A stretch of 64,000 nt of DNA from Rhodobacteraceae bacterium (ex Bugula neritina AB1) (GCA_001730095.1 MDLF01000046.1:1-64000), one strand, 5' to 3'; counted from the first letter of the stretch, positions 8,296 to 17,939 are shown. A program made the numbers and translations. Notes: generated by a model not told the origin, from the sequence alone.

Positions 8296-9222
8296 ATGGA
8301 CTATGAACGGCTGATCGACGAGGAAACCTGGGATTTCATCCAGAAGACCGGGGAGCTGTTTCCCGACGATGCCGTCGACATGAGCATTGAGGAGCAGCGC
8401 CGCATTTACGATGCGATGGCGCGCGAGTTCCGGGTGCCGCGGCCGGACGTGGTGTCGGTCGAAGAAGTGTCTGCAAACGGGGTGCCGGTGCGGGTTTATA
8501 CAGCCGGCGATCCGACCCGGACGGTACTGTTCTGCCACGGCGGCGGGTTTGTCGTCGGAGGGCTGGACAGCCACGACGATGTCTGTGCCGAAATCTGCGC
8601 CCAGACCGGTTACCGTGTGGTGGCAGTGGACTACAGGCTGGCGCCGGAGCACAGGCATCCGGCGGCTTTTGAGGACGCCTGGGTAGCGCTGGGCTGGGTT
8701 GAGGCCGGGTACGGCAAAGGCGTCGTTCTGATGGGCGACAGCGCCGGTGCCAACATTTGTGCTGCGGTGGCACATCATGCGCGCGGACGCTGCGAGACCA
8801 TTCTGGGCCAAGTGCTGATTTATGGTGCGTTCGGCGGTGACGTGAACCAGGGCTCTTATCTAGAACACGCGCAAGCGCCGATGCTGACCCGCGAGGACGT
8901 GCTTTATTACATGGATATCCGCACCAGTGGGGAAGTGCCCAAGGATGATCCGCTGTTTGCGCCGCTGGCTGACAGCGATTTCTCGGGCTTGCCACCGACG
9001 CTGCTGGTGACGGCGGATTGCGACCCTGTGCGGGATGATTCACGCGATTACCGCGACCGCATTGTGGCGGCCGGCGGCAAGGCGCATTGGATCAATGAAC
9101 CGGGGCTGATCCACGGCTATCTGCGCGCGCGCCACAGCGTGGGCCGGGCGCGTGACAGTTTCGAGCGGATATCGGTTGCAACCGAAGCGCTGGGGCAGGG
9201 GATCTGGCCCTACGATGAGTAG
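8296..9222 (+). CDS. alpha/beta hydrolase, hormone-sensitive-lipase family
   Basis: A 308-aa cytosolic esterase-like protein with ribosome site GGGAGG. The oxyanion-hole motif HGGGFVVGG is at about residue 82, the nucleophile elbow is GDSAGAN, the acid is in DCDPVRDD and the catalytic His is in IHGYLRARHS. This set defines the HSL (family IV) esterases. The substrate is unknown. Three copies of a 10-bp repeat cover and follow its stop codon. Confidence 0.9.
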   Translation: MDYERLIDEETWDFIQKTGELFPDDAVDMSIEEQRRIYDAMAREFRVPRPDVVSVEEVSANGVPVRVYTAGDPTRTVLFCHGGGFVVGGLDSHDDVCAEICAQTGYRVVAVDYRLAPEHRHPAAFEDAWVALGWVEAGYGKGVVLMGDSAGANICAAVAHHARGRCETILGQVLIYGAFGGDVNQGSYLEHAQAPMLTREDVLYYMDIRTSGEVPKDDPLFAPLADSDFSGLPPTLLVTADCDPVRDDSRDYRDRIVAAGGKAHWINEPGLIHGYLRARHSVGRARDSFERISVATEALGQGIWPYDE

Positions 9223-9243
9223 CATCGAGTAGCGCCGAGTAGC
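9217..9243. repeat. three tandem decamers at the esterase stop codon
   Basis: GAGTAGC recurs at 9217, 9227 and 9237 with 3-base spacers (ATC, GCC then unique sequence). The first copy supplies the TAG stop of the esterase. This looks like a small slippage duplication. Confidence 0.7.
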
Positions 9244-9248
9244 ACTGT

Positions 9249-9806
9249 CTAGCCGGCAATATCCCGGCACTGCTCCTGAAACAGAGATGTGTCCAGCCAA
9301 CCGCCGCTGGTGATCTGCCAGTCGGAGCCGGAGGTGGTGACATAGGTCCAGTTGCCCACTGGAATGTGGGCATATTTCACATAGTCGCCCGGATCTATCT
9401 GCCCAACCAGCGGCGCATCGGAGCTGTGGCCTGCCCGCAGCCCTATAACTGGCCCCAGCCAGCCCAGACAGGCGCTTTCGAACTCATCTCGGATGGGCAG
9501 GTTCCGCAGCTGATAGCGGAGAAACAGATCATCCAGATCCAGACGGGTTTGCTTGTTATTCACCCGGCAGCCAAAGCGGGCCTCCATCTGCTTCACTTTG
9601 GAGACCATGCGTTGGTCCTGCGGTGGCAGGGCGACGGACTTGCCAGTGCAATCACCGTTGTCGAACACGGCCTGTCCCAGTGGTGAACCGAAGCAATATC
9701 CGGCCCGGTCAATCACTGCATTCCGGGTGAACCACAGATCGTGGCAGGCGTCGCCTGCCAGGGCCGGAGCGGCGAGCAGGGAAAACAGGGCAACAAGGGA
9801 CTTCAT
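9249..9806 (-). CDS. secreted DUF4453/YARHG-type protein
   Basis: 185 aa from the ATG at 9806, chosen because it begins a typical Sec signal peptide (MKSLVALFSLLAAPALA, cleavage before GDAC). The mature N-terminus has the pattern CHDLWFTRNAVIDRAGYCF...DNGDC, which I recognise from YARHG/DUF4453 proteins common in Rhodobacterales. Conserved Cys residues suggest disulfides in the periplasm. The C-terminal 60 residues (PVGNWTYVTTSGSDW) look SH3-like. Function is unknown. It is convergent with the esterase, 26 bases away. Confidence 0.8.
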   Translation of the reverse strand: MKSLVALFSLLAAPALAGDACHDLWFTRNAVIDRAGYCFGSPLGQAVFDNGDCTGKSVALPPQDQRMVSKVKQMEARFGCRVNNKQTRLDLDDLFLRYQLRNLPIRDEFESACLGWLGPVIGLRAGHSSDAPLVGQIDPGDYVKYAHIPVGNWTYVTTSGSDWQITSGGWLDTSLFQEQCRDIAG

Positions 9807-9872
9807 GGCAATGTCCTGACATATGAAAGCGGCAGCTGCGAACCATCCTAGCACACAACTGCCGAATTCAGA

Positions 9873-10709
9873 TTATTTCAGGAACGGTTCTGCCTTCATG
9901 GTCTCAGCAATCGGTGCGCCCAGCCGACTGAGGATGGTAGGCGCCAGCTGGCGCTGGTCGATCACCTCACCATGGTCCGGTCCGACGGCCTCGCCAAAAT
10001 AATAGAGCGCCGTTTCCTGCTGCAACGGGCCGCGGCCGCCGTGATGGCCGCGCTCGTCCTGGCCGTGGTCGGCAGTGACAATCACTTCATAGCCCAGATC
10101 ACGCCAGCGGGTGATAAAGGGGGCCAGCATCTCATCCATGACGAAACAGGCGTGGTCCATTTCCTGGCAGTCGTGAAAGAACCGGTGGCCCATGCTGTCC
10201 AGGGTGCAGGCGTGCAGTATCCCATAATCGAGCCCGAACCGCAGGCAGAGGTTGGTCAGGGTGGCAAAGAGATCGACATCCGATGGCGTCATCTGGTTGT
10301 CCTTGCCATAGCCCGTCATGGTGTGGAAACGGCCATGGTTGATGGTCTTGCTCTCGGGCTCGTCATATTCGATGTCGCGCACGTAGTCGAAGGGATGCCG
10401 GTTGAAGAAAGAAGACCAGTAGCTGTGCGCCACAGCCCCGGTTACGCCGCCGGCTTCGCGGACCTGGCTAAACACATCTTTTTCCTTCAGGCGGAACACA
10501 TTGGCGTTGCCGGTACAGCCGTGAATGGCTGGGGCCACGCCAGTGTGGATCGAGGCATAGCAGCTGGCCGAAATCGAAGGCAGCACCGCGCGCAGCTTCC
10601 AAACGCGGGCATCTCCGCTGTCGACCCAGCCTTCAAGGTTGCCGAACAGGCGGCGGAAATTGCGCCAGGGCACGCCGTCCAGAATGATGAGCAGGAGTTT
10701 CTTGTCCAT
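9873..10709 (-). CDS. alkaline-phosphatase-superfamily nucleotide pyrophosphatase/phosphodiesterase
   Basis: 278 aa from the ATG at 10709 (AAGGGA upstream); a longer frame to 10781 has no better start. The metal and nucleophile motifs of the type I phosphodiesterase family are present: LIILDGVPW near the N-terminus, Thr in SIHTGVAPAIHG, and the distal metal site TADHGQDERGHHGG. Absence of a signal peptide suggests a cytosolic enzyme. The substrate is not evident; nucleotides or phospholipid head groups are usual for the family. Confidence 0.85.
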   Translation of the reverse strand: MDKKLLLIILDGVPWRNFRRLFGNLEGWVDSGDARVWKLRAVLPSISASCYASIHTGVAPAIHGCTGNANVFRLKEKDVFSQVREAGGVTGAVAHSYWSSFFNRHPFDYVRDIEYDEPESKTINHGRFHTMTGYGKDNQMTPSDVDLFATLTNLCLRFGLDYGILHACTLDSMGHRFFHDCQEMDHACFVMDEMLAPFITRWRDLGYEVIVTADHGQDERGHHGGRGPLQQETALYYFGEAVGPDHGEVIDQRQLAPTILSRLGAPIAETMKAEPFLK

Positions 10710-10859
10710 TCGCCGAATCCCTTTGCCTTGCGATGGCTTCGGTGGTTCATCTTCGGGTCCATTTCTTGAATTGCCATTCAAAAATCGACGGATGGGCCGG
10801 AAATTGGCGTTTTCAGGCTAACTTTGCGGATTTGCGTGGGGCGGGCCGAACAGTGCGGG

Positions 10860-11684
10860 TCACAAAGCGGTCGCGAGCACGTAACAGCCCGCCGCAATCA
10901 GCAGGATCCCCGCAGCAGAGGTGTAGAACCTGGGAAAAGGAACGGTTTTCTCTGCCAGCACAAACAACGCCAGCCCGGCAATCCAGTACAGGTTCATGAT
11001 GCCGCCAGCAAACAGCAGCAGCATCAGGGCCCAGCAACAGCCCAGGCAATATGTGCCGTGGTGGGCGCCCATCAGTAAAGCACCAGCCAGTCCAGAGCGG
11101 TTATATGCCGTCAGAAATTGAACCGGCAAACGGCAGTTGGAGAGGCAAGCATGCTTGTAGGGGGTAAACTGATAGGCGCCCGCCGCCAGCAGCAATGCAC
11201 CGCCAAGGGTGCGGCTGCTGAGCGACATCATGGGGCCGTTTGAAAGGCCCGTTGTTTCAAGCCACCACTGCATAAAGGTGGCAAGCGCAGCGTAGGAAGC
11301 CCAGGCGATCAAGTAACCGCTCAGGAACAGCAGACCGAGCAGCGGGGCGCTGCTGGCATGGGAACCGGACTTCTTGATAGCCGTGAACAACAGCAGCACA
11401 GGGGCCGCGCTGGGGGTCATCATGGCGATCATCATGACCCACCACATCAGAAAGATCAGCACGGCATAGCCAAGGGTCCAAACCGGTATTTCATCCATCA
11501 CCATCGGTTCGCCAATCGGGCGGGCCATCCGGGTCATCTCAATCGCGGTCATATTCATTCCGGCGCCAAAGAACGTGTAGAGCCCGCTGAGCAGCACGAT
11601 CAAGGCCACAGCGACAAGCACCACCGCCTGATCATTGCGGGCCAGGCGCTCAGCTGATCCAGTTATGTGGCGCAGGGGAGGCAC
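10860..11684 (-). CDS. DUF2182 integral membrane protein
   Basis: 274 aa with about six to seven transmembrane segments. Signature elements of DUF2182 are visible: a Met-rich helix FLMWWVMMIAMMTPSAAP, the pair HACLSNCRLPVQF, and MGAHHGTYCLGCCWALM. The conserved Cys and His residues at membrane faces suggest metal handling. The start lies 6 bases after the DUF1326 stop, so the two are one operon. This pairing of families is familiar, but its biochemical role is not established. Confidence 0.85.
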   Translation of the reverse strand: MPPLRHITGSAERLARNDQAVVLVAVALIVLLSGLYTFFGAGMNMTAIEMTRMARPIGEPMVMDEIPVWTLGYAVLIFLMWWVMMIAMMTPSAAPVLLLFTAIKKSGSHASSAPLLGLLFLSGYLIAWASYAALATFMQWWLETTGLSNGPMMSLSSRTLGGALLLAAGAYQFTPYKHACLSNCRLPVQFLTAYNRSGLAGALLMGAHHGTYCLGCCWALMLLLFAGGIMNLYWIAGLALFVLAEKTVPFPRFYTSAAGILLIAAGCYVLATAL

Positions 11685-11690
11685 GGCGGA

Positions 11691-12332
11691 TCAGGCCGCG
11701 CGCTCGACGCCTTGGCCAGTCAGGTGCAACGCGGCAACATGGGCGTGGGTGCCGCTGTTCTTTTCCAGGCTGATGGCTGCGTTGCGGGTCTGTGTCGAGC
11801 CGGCCGCCATCGCGGCTTCGGCAAATTCGAACCCTTTTGGCAGCGCAATCGTGACAAAGTGCGGATCGCCCGAAACGATGTTGGGAATAGGATGTACTTT
11901 GGTTTCCGCAAATTCGCCGATCCGTGCCATTCCGGTTCCGGTTTCCGGGTCGTACTCCAGAGATATGTCTGCGGTCAGTGTTTCATGCTTGGTCGGGCTC
12001 ATCAGACTGAAGACATAGAACATGGTCGCAAATTCATCGGTGTCTTCACCGGTCATGATCGCCTCAAGGGCTGCCCGCTGTTCCGGCGTCGCATGTTGGT
12101 CGATGATCATCTGCATTTGGCCGTCACCCTCATGCACCGGGCCGGGCCACTTATAGAGCACCGCCGCGTAAAGCCCGTCTAGTTCGACGTTGCCGTAATG
12201 CCCCTTGTCGATGCGGTAGGTCAGGACAGCTTCGCAAGTGCCGTCCGTGGGTAATTGGGAAAATTGGCATGGGCATCCGGGATTGCAGTTGCAGTTCCCG
12301 ATTTCCTGACCGTGAATTGCCCAGTCCTTCAT
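11691..12332 (-). CDS. DUF1326 protein
   Basis: 213-aa soluble protein. The N-terminal signature is a Cys cluster (GNCNCNPGCPCQF, about residues 12-24), diagnostic of DUF1326. The remainder is a beta-rich domain containing HGQEIGNC at the start and paired charged strands. No signal peptide or TM segment. It is the first gene of a two-gene operon with the DUF2182 membrane protein; together they may form a metal-binding or metal-delivery pair. That role is inference from Cys content and neighbourhood. Confidence 0.85.
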   Translation of the reverse strand: MKDWAIHGQEIGNCNCNPGCPCQFSQLPTDGTCEAVLTYRIDKGHYGNVELDGLYAAVLYKWPGPVHEGDGQMQMIIDQHATPEQRAALEAIMTGEDTDEFATMFYVFSLMSPTKHETLTADISLEYDPETGTGMARIGEFAETKVHPIPNIVSGDPHFVTIALPKGFEFAEAAMAAGSTQTRNAAISLEKNSGTHAHVAALHLTGQGVERAA

Positions 12333-12492
12333 GAGACGTCCTCCCCTTTACAGCAGTCGCAAAAATACTGCCCGGGAATTCGGGTTGGCTTGCCTCACCT
12401 TAGCCACGCTCAGAGTTTTTATGTTATTTGCAGCACATCTCGCCGCAGTTCCCCGGCTCCGTTATCCTATCACAAAAACGTGATATTTAACA

Positions 12493-12528
12493 AAGAAAAA
12501 GCCTCCGCTGAAAATCAGCAGAGGCTTT
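12493..12528 (-). terminator. Rho-independent terminator of the peptide ABC importer operon
   Basis: On the minus strand a 14-position stem with one mismatch (AAAGCCTC-GCTGA against TCAGC-GAGGCTTT) ends in TTTTTC. It lies 17-50 bases after the ATPase gene stop codon. Confidence 0.85.
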
Positions 12529-12544
12529 GCATCTTTGCGCAGAT

Positions 12545-14182
12545 TTAGTTGCCGGCACTTTCCATTTTACGGTGTGCGATCACCTCTTCCAGCCAGCCCA
12601 GTTTCATCTCCGGGACGGAGCTGAGCAGCAGATCGGTGTAATCGTCAAATGGCGGGTTCAGCACCTTGGACTTTCCGCCGTAGCGCTGCACCTTGCCCTG
12701 GTACATCACTGCGATGTTGTCCGAGATTGCGCGCACCGTTGCCAGATCGTGGGTGATGAACAGATAGGCCACATTCTCGATCTTTTGCAGATCCAGAAGC
12801 AGCTTCAGGATGCCGTCCGCCACCAGCGGATCGAGTGCCGAGGTGACCTCGTCGCAGATGATCATCTTTGGCTTGGCTGCCAACGAGCGGGCGATGCAAA
12901 CACGTTGCTTCTGGCCGCCGGACAGCTCTGCCGGGTAGCGGTCCATGAACTTCTCGCCCAGCTCAATCTCATCCAAGAGTTCGACGATCCGCTTCTTCTT
13001 CTCGGCACCGCGCATGCCGAAGTAGAACTCCAGCGGGCGGCCGATGATGGTGCCGACGGTCTGGCGCGGGTTCATCGCCACGTCCGCCATCTGATAGATC
13101 ATCTGCAGCTCGCGCAGGTCCTCGCGGGAGCGGCCATTGAGGTCCGATGACAGCTTGCGGCCGGCAAACTCAATCTCGCCCTCGCGCGGCGGCAGCAGGC
13201 CGGTGATCACGCGGGCGAGGGTGGATTTGCCCGAACCGGACTCACCCACCACTGCCAGGGTCTGGCCGGGGTAGAGATCCACGTTCACGTTGTGCAGCAC
13301 GTCGAACTGGGTGCCCTTGTAGCGCGCGGTGATGTTGCGCACGCTCAGCACGGGCTCCTCGGTGGGTGCCTTTTCTTCGTGTTCGATGGAGCGAACCGAG
13401 ACCAGCGCCTTGGTGTATTCTTCCTGCGGGGCATTGATGATCTGATCGACGGTACCGTATTCCACGGTGTTGCCCATCTTCAGCACCATGATGTCGTCGC
13501 TCACCTGTGCCACAACCGCCAGGTCGTGGGTGATGTAGAGCGCGGCCACGCCGGTGTCGCGGATTGCTTCCTTGATCGCCATCAGAACGTCGATCTGGGT
13601 GGTCACGTCGAGCGCGGTCGTCGGCTCGTCGAAAACCACCAGATCAGGCTCCGGGCACAGCGCCAGTGCGGTCATGCAGCGCTGCAGCTGGCCGCCCGAC
13701 ACCTGGTGCGGGTAGCGGTCACCGATGTTGTCCGGATCCGGCAGGCCCAGCTTGGCAAACAACACCCGGGCACGGGCTTCGGCCTCCTTGCGGGAGAACT
13801 TCTGTTGCTCCACCGCGGCCTCGACCACCTGGTCCATGATCTTTTTGGCCGGGTTGAAGGAGGCAGCTGCCGATTGCGACACATAGGTCACCTCGGCGCC
13901 GCGCAGTTTGCGGATGTCCTTGTGGCTGCCCTTCAGGATATCACGGCCGTTGATCCAGACTTCGCCGCCAGTGATCTTCACGCCGCCGCGGCCATAGGCC
14001 ATGGACGCCAGACCGATGGTGGATTTGCCGGCACCGGATTCACCGATCAGGCCCAAAACCTTGCCGGGCGCGAGGTCAAAGCTGACCCCGTGCACGATAT
14101 CAATGTCGCGGGGACGTTCGCCCGGCGGATAGACGGTCGCGCCAATTTTCAGGTCGCGGACTTTCAACAGAGTATCGCTCAT
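12545..14182 (-). CDS. oligopeptide-type ABC importer, double ATPase (DppD-DppF fusion)
   Basis: 545 aa holding two complete ABC ATPase domains. Domain 1 (about 1-260): Walker A GESGAGKST, signature VSGGQLQR, Walker B LVVFDEPTTALD. Domain 2 (about 275-530): GESGSGKST, LSGGQKQR, ICDEVTSALD. Elsewhere these are two proteins (DppD and DppF/OppF). It is last in a four-gene operon; its start overlaps the permease stop by 4 bases. It should energise uptake of peptides or a related solute. Confidence 0.92.
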   Translation of the reverse strand: MSDTLLKVRDLKIGATVYPPGERPRDIDIVHGVSFDLAPGKVLGLIGESGAGKSTIGLASMAYGRGGVKITGGEVWINGRDILKGSHKDIRKLRGAEVTYVSQSAAASFNPAKKIMDQVVEAAVEQQKFSRKEAEARARVLFAKLGLPDPDNIGDRYPHQVSGGQLQRCMTALALCPEPDLVVFDEPTTALDVTTQIDVLMAIKEAIRDTGVAALYITHDLAVVAQVSDDIMVLKMGNTVEYGTVDQIINAPQEEYTKALVSVRSIEHEEKAPTEEPVLSVRNITARYKGTQFDVLHNVNVDLYPGQTLAVVGESGSGKSTLARVITGLLPPREGEIEFAGRKLSSDLNGRSREDLRELQMIYQMADVAMNPRQTVGTIIGRPLEFYFGMRGAEKKKRIVELLDEIELGEKFMDRYPAELSGGQKQRVCIARSLAAKPKMIICDEVTSALDPLVADGILKLLLDLQKIENVAYLFITHDLATVRAISDNIAVMYQGKVQRYGGKSKVLNPPFDDYTDLLLSSVPEMKLGWLEEVIAHRKMESAGN

Positions 14183-14994
14183 CCGCGGCCTCCTTTCAGC
14201 GATGTGGTCCGGTTCAACACCCAGTCAGCCACCAGGTTAACCGAGATCGCCAGAGTGGCGATGGCAAAAGCGGGGATCAGGGCCGCAGGAATGCCGTAGA
14301 CGATGCCTTCCTTGTTCTCCTTCACGATGCCGCCCCAGTCGGCTTCAGGCGGCTGTACGCCCAGGCCTAGGAAGGACAGAGTGGAGACAAACAGAACTGC
14401 AAAGATGAAGCGCAGGCCCATCTCCGCGATCAGCGGCGACAATGCGTTGGGCAGGATCTCGCGGAAGATGATCCAGGCCGTTTTCTCGCCGCGCAGACGG
14501 GCGGCCTCGACATAGTCCATGACCTCGATGTCGACTGCAACAGCACGGGCCAGACGGTAGACGCGGGTGGCGTCGAGCAGGCCCATCACCAGGATCAGCA
14601 TCGGAATGGTAACCGGCGCAACCGACAGCACCACCAAGGCAAAGATCAGAGTCGGGATCGACATGACCAGGTCGACAAAGCGCGACAGCGCCTGATCGAC
14701 CCAACCGCCTGTCACGGCTGCAAAGAACCCGAGGACGGAACCCAAAGTGAAGGATAGGACGGTCGCAGCTGTTGCGATGAAGATGGTGGTGCGCCCGCCA
14801 TAGATCATCCGGCTGAGAAGATCGCGGCCGATGTTGTCGGTGCCCAGCAGATAGTCTGCGCTGGAGGGCTCCCATACATTGCCGACCACTTCGCCGACGC
14901 CGTAAGGGGCCAATAGGGGCGCAAAGATTGCACCAAGGAAGTAGAGGGCGGTAAAGAACAGCCCGATGAGTGCGGAAATGGGGATATTCTTCAT
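14179..14994 (-). CDS. peptide-type ABC permease, DppC-like
   Basis: 271 aa, five to six TM helices, with an N-terminal OppC/DppC-type region (LIGLFFTALYFLGAIFAPLLAPYG) and the EAA loop YVEAARLRGEKTAWIIFREI. LGTDNIGRDLLSRMIYGGR is the classic DppC sequence just after the first periplasmic loop. It overlaps both neighbours by 4 bases, so expression is coupled. Confidence 0.92.
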   Translation of the reverse strand: MKNIPISALIGLFFTALYFLGAIFAPLLAPYGVGEVVGNVWEPSSADYLLGTDNIGRDLLSRMIYGGRTTIFIATAATVLSFTLGSVLGFFAAVTGGWVDQALSRFVDLVMSIPTLIFALVVLSVAPVTIPMLILVMGLLDATRVYRLARAVAVDIEVMDYVEAARLRGEKTAWIIFREILPNALSPLIAEMGLRFIFAVLFVSTLSFLGLGVQPPEADWGGIVKENKEGIVYGIPAALIPAFAIATLAISVNLVADWVLNRTTSLKGGRG

Positions 14995-15947
14995 TTCGGA
15001 TGCCTCAGGCGCGGGTTGCTCAGGATGGCGACGATATCGGCGAACATGTTGAGGGCGATATAGACGGCGGCAAAGATCAGGCCGCAGGCCTGCACAACAG
15101 GCACGTCACGCTTGGACACATGGTCGACCAGATACTGGCCCATGCCGGGATAGACAAACACCACTTCGATCACCACAACGCCGACCACCAGATAGGCCAG
15201 GTTGATCATCACGACGTTGACGATGGGGGCAATCGCGTTCGGGAAGGCGTGTCGGTAGATCACCTGAAAGGCATTCAGGCCTTTCAGTTCCGCGGTTTCG
15301 ATATAGGCCGATTGCATCACGTTAAGGATGGCTGCGCGGGTCATGCGCATCATATGCGCCAGCACCACCAGCGTCAGCACCGCAACCGGCAGCGCGATGG
15401 AATGCAGCTTTTCTAACAGGCTCATACTGTCGTTGATCATGGCAACCGACGGCGCCCAGCGCATTTTCACGGCGATGAAGTACATCAGCACATAACCGAT
15501 GAGGAATTCTGGGATTGAGATCGAGGCCAGTGTGACGGCCGAGATCAGCTTGTCCGGCCAGCGGTCCTTGAAACGGACGGCAAGCAGGCCCAGGAAAATC
15601 GCCAGCGGAACCGCAACCACGGCAGCCCAGAAGGCGAGGAACAAGGTATTCCCGATACGGCTACTGAGAGCCTGGGCAATGTCCTGGCCGCTGGTCAGCG
15701 CGGTGCCAAGATCGCCCTGCATGGCGCCGAAGAGCCATGCAAAATAGCGTTGTACAGGAGGATCGTTCACACCCAGCTCAGCGCGCAGGTTGGCCAGTGC
15801 CTCCGGTGTTGCCGACTGACCCAGGATCGACTGTGCGACGTCGCCGGGCAGAACGATGGTGCCGGCGAAGATCACCACTGAGATCAGTAACAAAAGAAGG
15901 AGGCTCAGCGAAATGCGCTGAGCCAGGAGTTTTACGATCGGTGACAT
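14991..15947 (-). CDS. peptide-type ABC permease, DppB-like
   Basis: 318 aa starting MSPIVKLLAQRISLS; the ATG at 15947 follows the binding-protein stop by 1 base, and an upstream in-frame ATG at 15986 would overlap that gene. Features: N-terminal TM helix, LPGDVAQSILGQSATPEALANL (OppB-type), EAA loop IETAELKGLNAFQVIYRHAF. It pairs with the DppC-like protein to form the membrane channel. Confidence 0.92.
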   Translation of the reverse strand: MSPIVKLLAQRISLSLLLLLLISVVIFAGTIVLPGDVAQSILGQSATPEALANLRAELGVNDPPVQRYFAWLFGAMQGDLGTALTSGQDIAQALSSRIGNTLFLAFWAAVVAVPLAIFLGLLAVRFKDRWPDKLISAVTLASISIPEFLIGYVLMYFIAVKMRWAPSVAMINDSMSLLEKLHSIALPVAVLTLVVLAHMMRMTRAAILNVMQSAYIETAELKGLNAFQVIYRHAFPNAIAPIVNVVMINLAYLVVGVVVIEVVFVYPGMGQYLVDHVSKRDVPVVQACGLIFAAVYIALNMFADIVAILSNPRLRHPK

Positions 15948-15948
15948 A

Positions 15949-17532
15949 TTAGGCTTTGACCCACATCTTGCTGGCGGCATAGCCATTCATCAGAACCTGG
16001 CCCGGGATGCCCTCGACAAAGCCCTCGACGTTGTCGGTGGTTGCCTCAACAAAGTCGTTGAACATCGGGCAGATCAGGCCGCCTTCGTCCCGCAGGATGG
16101 TCGACATGTCGGCATACATCTGTGTCCGCTTGGCAACGTCCAGCTCGCCGCGCGCTGCAACCAGCATCTGGTCGAACTGCTCATTGTTGAAACGGGTGTC
16201 GTTCCAGTCGGCGGTCGACAGGTAGGCAGTGGTGAACATCTGGTCCTGGGTCGGACGGCCGCCCCAGTAGCTGGTGCAGAACGGCTTGGCGTTCCAGACT
16301 TCCGACCAGTAGCCATCGTTCGGCTCACGCTTGACATCCAGCTGGATGCCGGCGCTGGACAGCGACTGCTGGAACAGGGCAGAGGCATCCGGTGCGCCTG
16401 GGAAGGAGTTGTCCGAAGTGCGCAGCAGGATGGAGCCGTTGTGGCCGGCCTTCTTCAGGTGGTGCATCGCCTTGTCCGGGTCGAACTGGCGCTGTTCCAG
16501 TTCTGTGTACATCGGATAAGAGGCGTTGATCGGAGTGTCGTTACCAACGGTGCCATAGCCGTTCAGGATCTTGTCGACCATCTCCTGGCGGTTGATGCCG
16601 TACTTCAGCGCCATGCGCACATCGTTGTTGTCGAAGGGCGCGGTGTTGCAATGCATGATGAACACGTAATGGCCGGCCGCGGAGGTTGAATGCACGGTAA
16701 TGTTCGGCGCACGTTCGACCAGCTTTGCGGTACGCGGGGGAACCCGGTCGATCACGTCCACCTGACCGGACTGCAATGCCGCGACGCGGGCAGTGTCGTC
16801 GTTGATGACGATGATTTCCACCGTGTCCGCGTTGCCCAGATCGCCCCAGTAATTCGGGTTCTTCTCGGCCACAAAGCGCACGCCCATGTCAGCGGATTTC
16901 ATGATGTAGGGGCCGGTGCCGATTGCGGCTGCCGGATCGTCGTTGCCGCCGTTCGGCTGGATGATCAGGTGGTAGTCCGCCAGCAGGTAGGGAAGGTCGG
17001 CGTTCGGGCTGTCCAGTTCGAAGACAACGCTGTCACCGTCGGCGCGCACGTCCTTGATGCCGCGCATAATGCCCAGAGCGCCGGACTTGGTGTCTTCGCC
17101 GCTGTGGCGTTCCATGGTCTTGACCACGTCCTCAGACGTGACGTTCTGGCCGTTCGAGTAAGTCACACCAGAACGCAGCTTGAAGGTCCAGGTCTTGGCG
17201 TCGGCAGAGGCTTCATAGCTCTCGGCCAGCTTACCCTCGATGCCGCCGTCGTCGGACAGCTCAACCAGGGGTTCACCCCACAGGCGGGTGACCATCAAGC
17301 CGACGGTGTTGGTGACCAGTGCCGGGTCCAGGCTGTCGGTGGTCGAGCCGCCCTGCAGGCCGAGACGGATGGTGCCGCCTTTCTGCGGGCCTGCCGCCTT
17401 GGCGGCGGTGGACAGCAGCAGGTTTGCGGATACAGCGGTAAAGCCCAATGCGGCGGCCTTGCCCAAGAAGTCACGGCGCGACAGTTTGCCTGCCGCGGCT
17501 TGGCTGGCCAGATACTGCATATGACGGTTCAT
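15949..17532 (-). CDS. peptide-type ABC importer periplasmic binding protein (SBP_bac_5)
   Basis: 527 aa from the ATG at 17532, which has GGGAGAA 6 bases upstream; the open frame continues to 17862 without coding character. The N-terminus carries a Tat-type signal (SRRDFLGKAAALGFTAV...AKAAG). The body matches family 5 solute-binding proteins, including LAESYEASADAKTWTFKLR and NGQNVTSEDV. First gene of the operon with DppB, DppC and a fused ATPase. Ligand could be di/oligopeptides or other small molecules. Confidence 0.92.
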   Translation of the reverse strand: MNRHMQYLASQAAAGKLSRRDFLGKAAALGFTAVSANLLLSTAAKAAGPQKGGTIRLGLQGGSTTDSLDPALVTNTVGLMVTRLWGEPLVELSDDGGIEGKLAESYEASADAKTWTFKLRSGVTYSNGQNVTSEDVVKTMERHSGEDTKSGALGIMRGIKDVRADGDSVVFELDSPNADLPYLLADYHLIIQPNGGNDDPAAAIGTGPYIMKSADMGVRFVAEKNPNYWGDLGNADTVEIIVINDDTARVAALQSGQVDVIDRVPPRTAKLVERAPNITVHSTSAAGHYVFIMHCNTAPFDNNDVRMALKYGINRQEMVDKILNGYGTVGNDTPINASYPMYTELEQRQFDPDKAMHHLKKAGHNGSILLRTSDNSFPGAPDASALFQQSLSSAGIQLDVKREPNDGYWSEVWNAKPFCTSYWGGRPTQDQMFTTAYLSTADWNDTRFNNEQFDQMLVAARGELDVAKRTQMYADMSTILRDEGGLICPMFNDFVEATTDNVEGFVEGIPGQVLMNGYAASKMWVKA

Positions 17533-17939
17533 GGAGTTCTCCCGAAAGTTTGCGGTGCTCAGGCACCTGTTTTTTTGATTGGCGATTTCAGATTTGCGTA
17601 TTTGCCTGTCACTCGCAAGCGTTATTAGCTCAACACCAGGGAAGCCGCCGGTACAGGTAAAATAGCAAGTGTCGCCTTTTTGGGTAAAGGTGCCGTTTTT
17701 GAGATTTAGATGCCTTGCAAAACAGAAAATCTGTTGGAAAGCGACAAGAAATTTCCCTGCGGTGGTTTTGTGATTTTTTTGTGAAACTGGCCAACTGGTC
17801 CGGCTGGAGGGTGCGGGAAGGGACAGAATCGATGCTTTCCGGTCAAAAAACGTCGCTTTCACGGCCTCGCAGGCCTTCGTATTGTTCCCGACGCGCGGAA
17901 GGTGTTAGGCCCACCTGCGCGCCAGGCGGATGACCCGTT
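17533..17939. other. 407-bp non-coding region upstream of the importer operon
   Basis: This stretch is clearly richer in A+T than its flanks, with several T-tracts (17562-17568, 17772-17779), and must hold the minus-strand promoter of the importer operon. The frame that enters it from the binding-protein gene lacks coding character. I see no RNA gene or clear palindrome. Confidence 0.5.
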
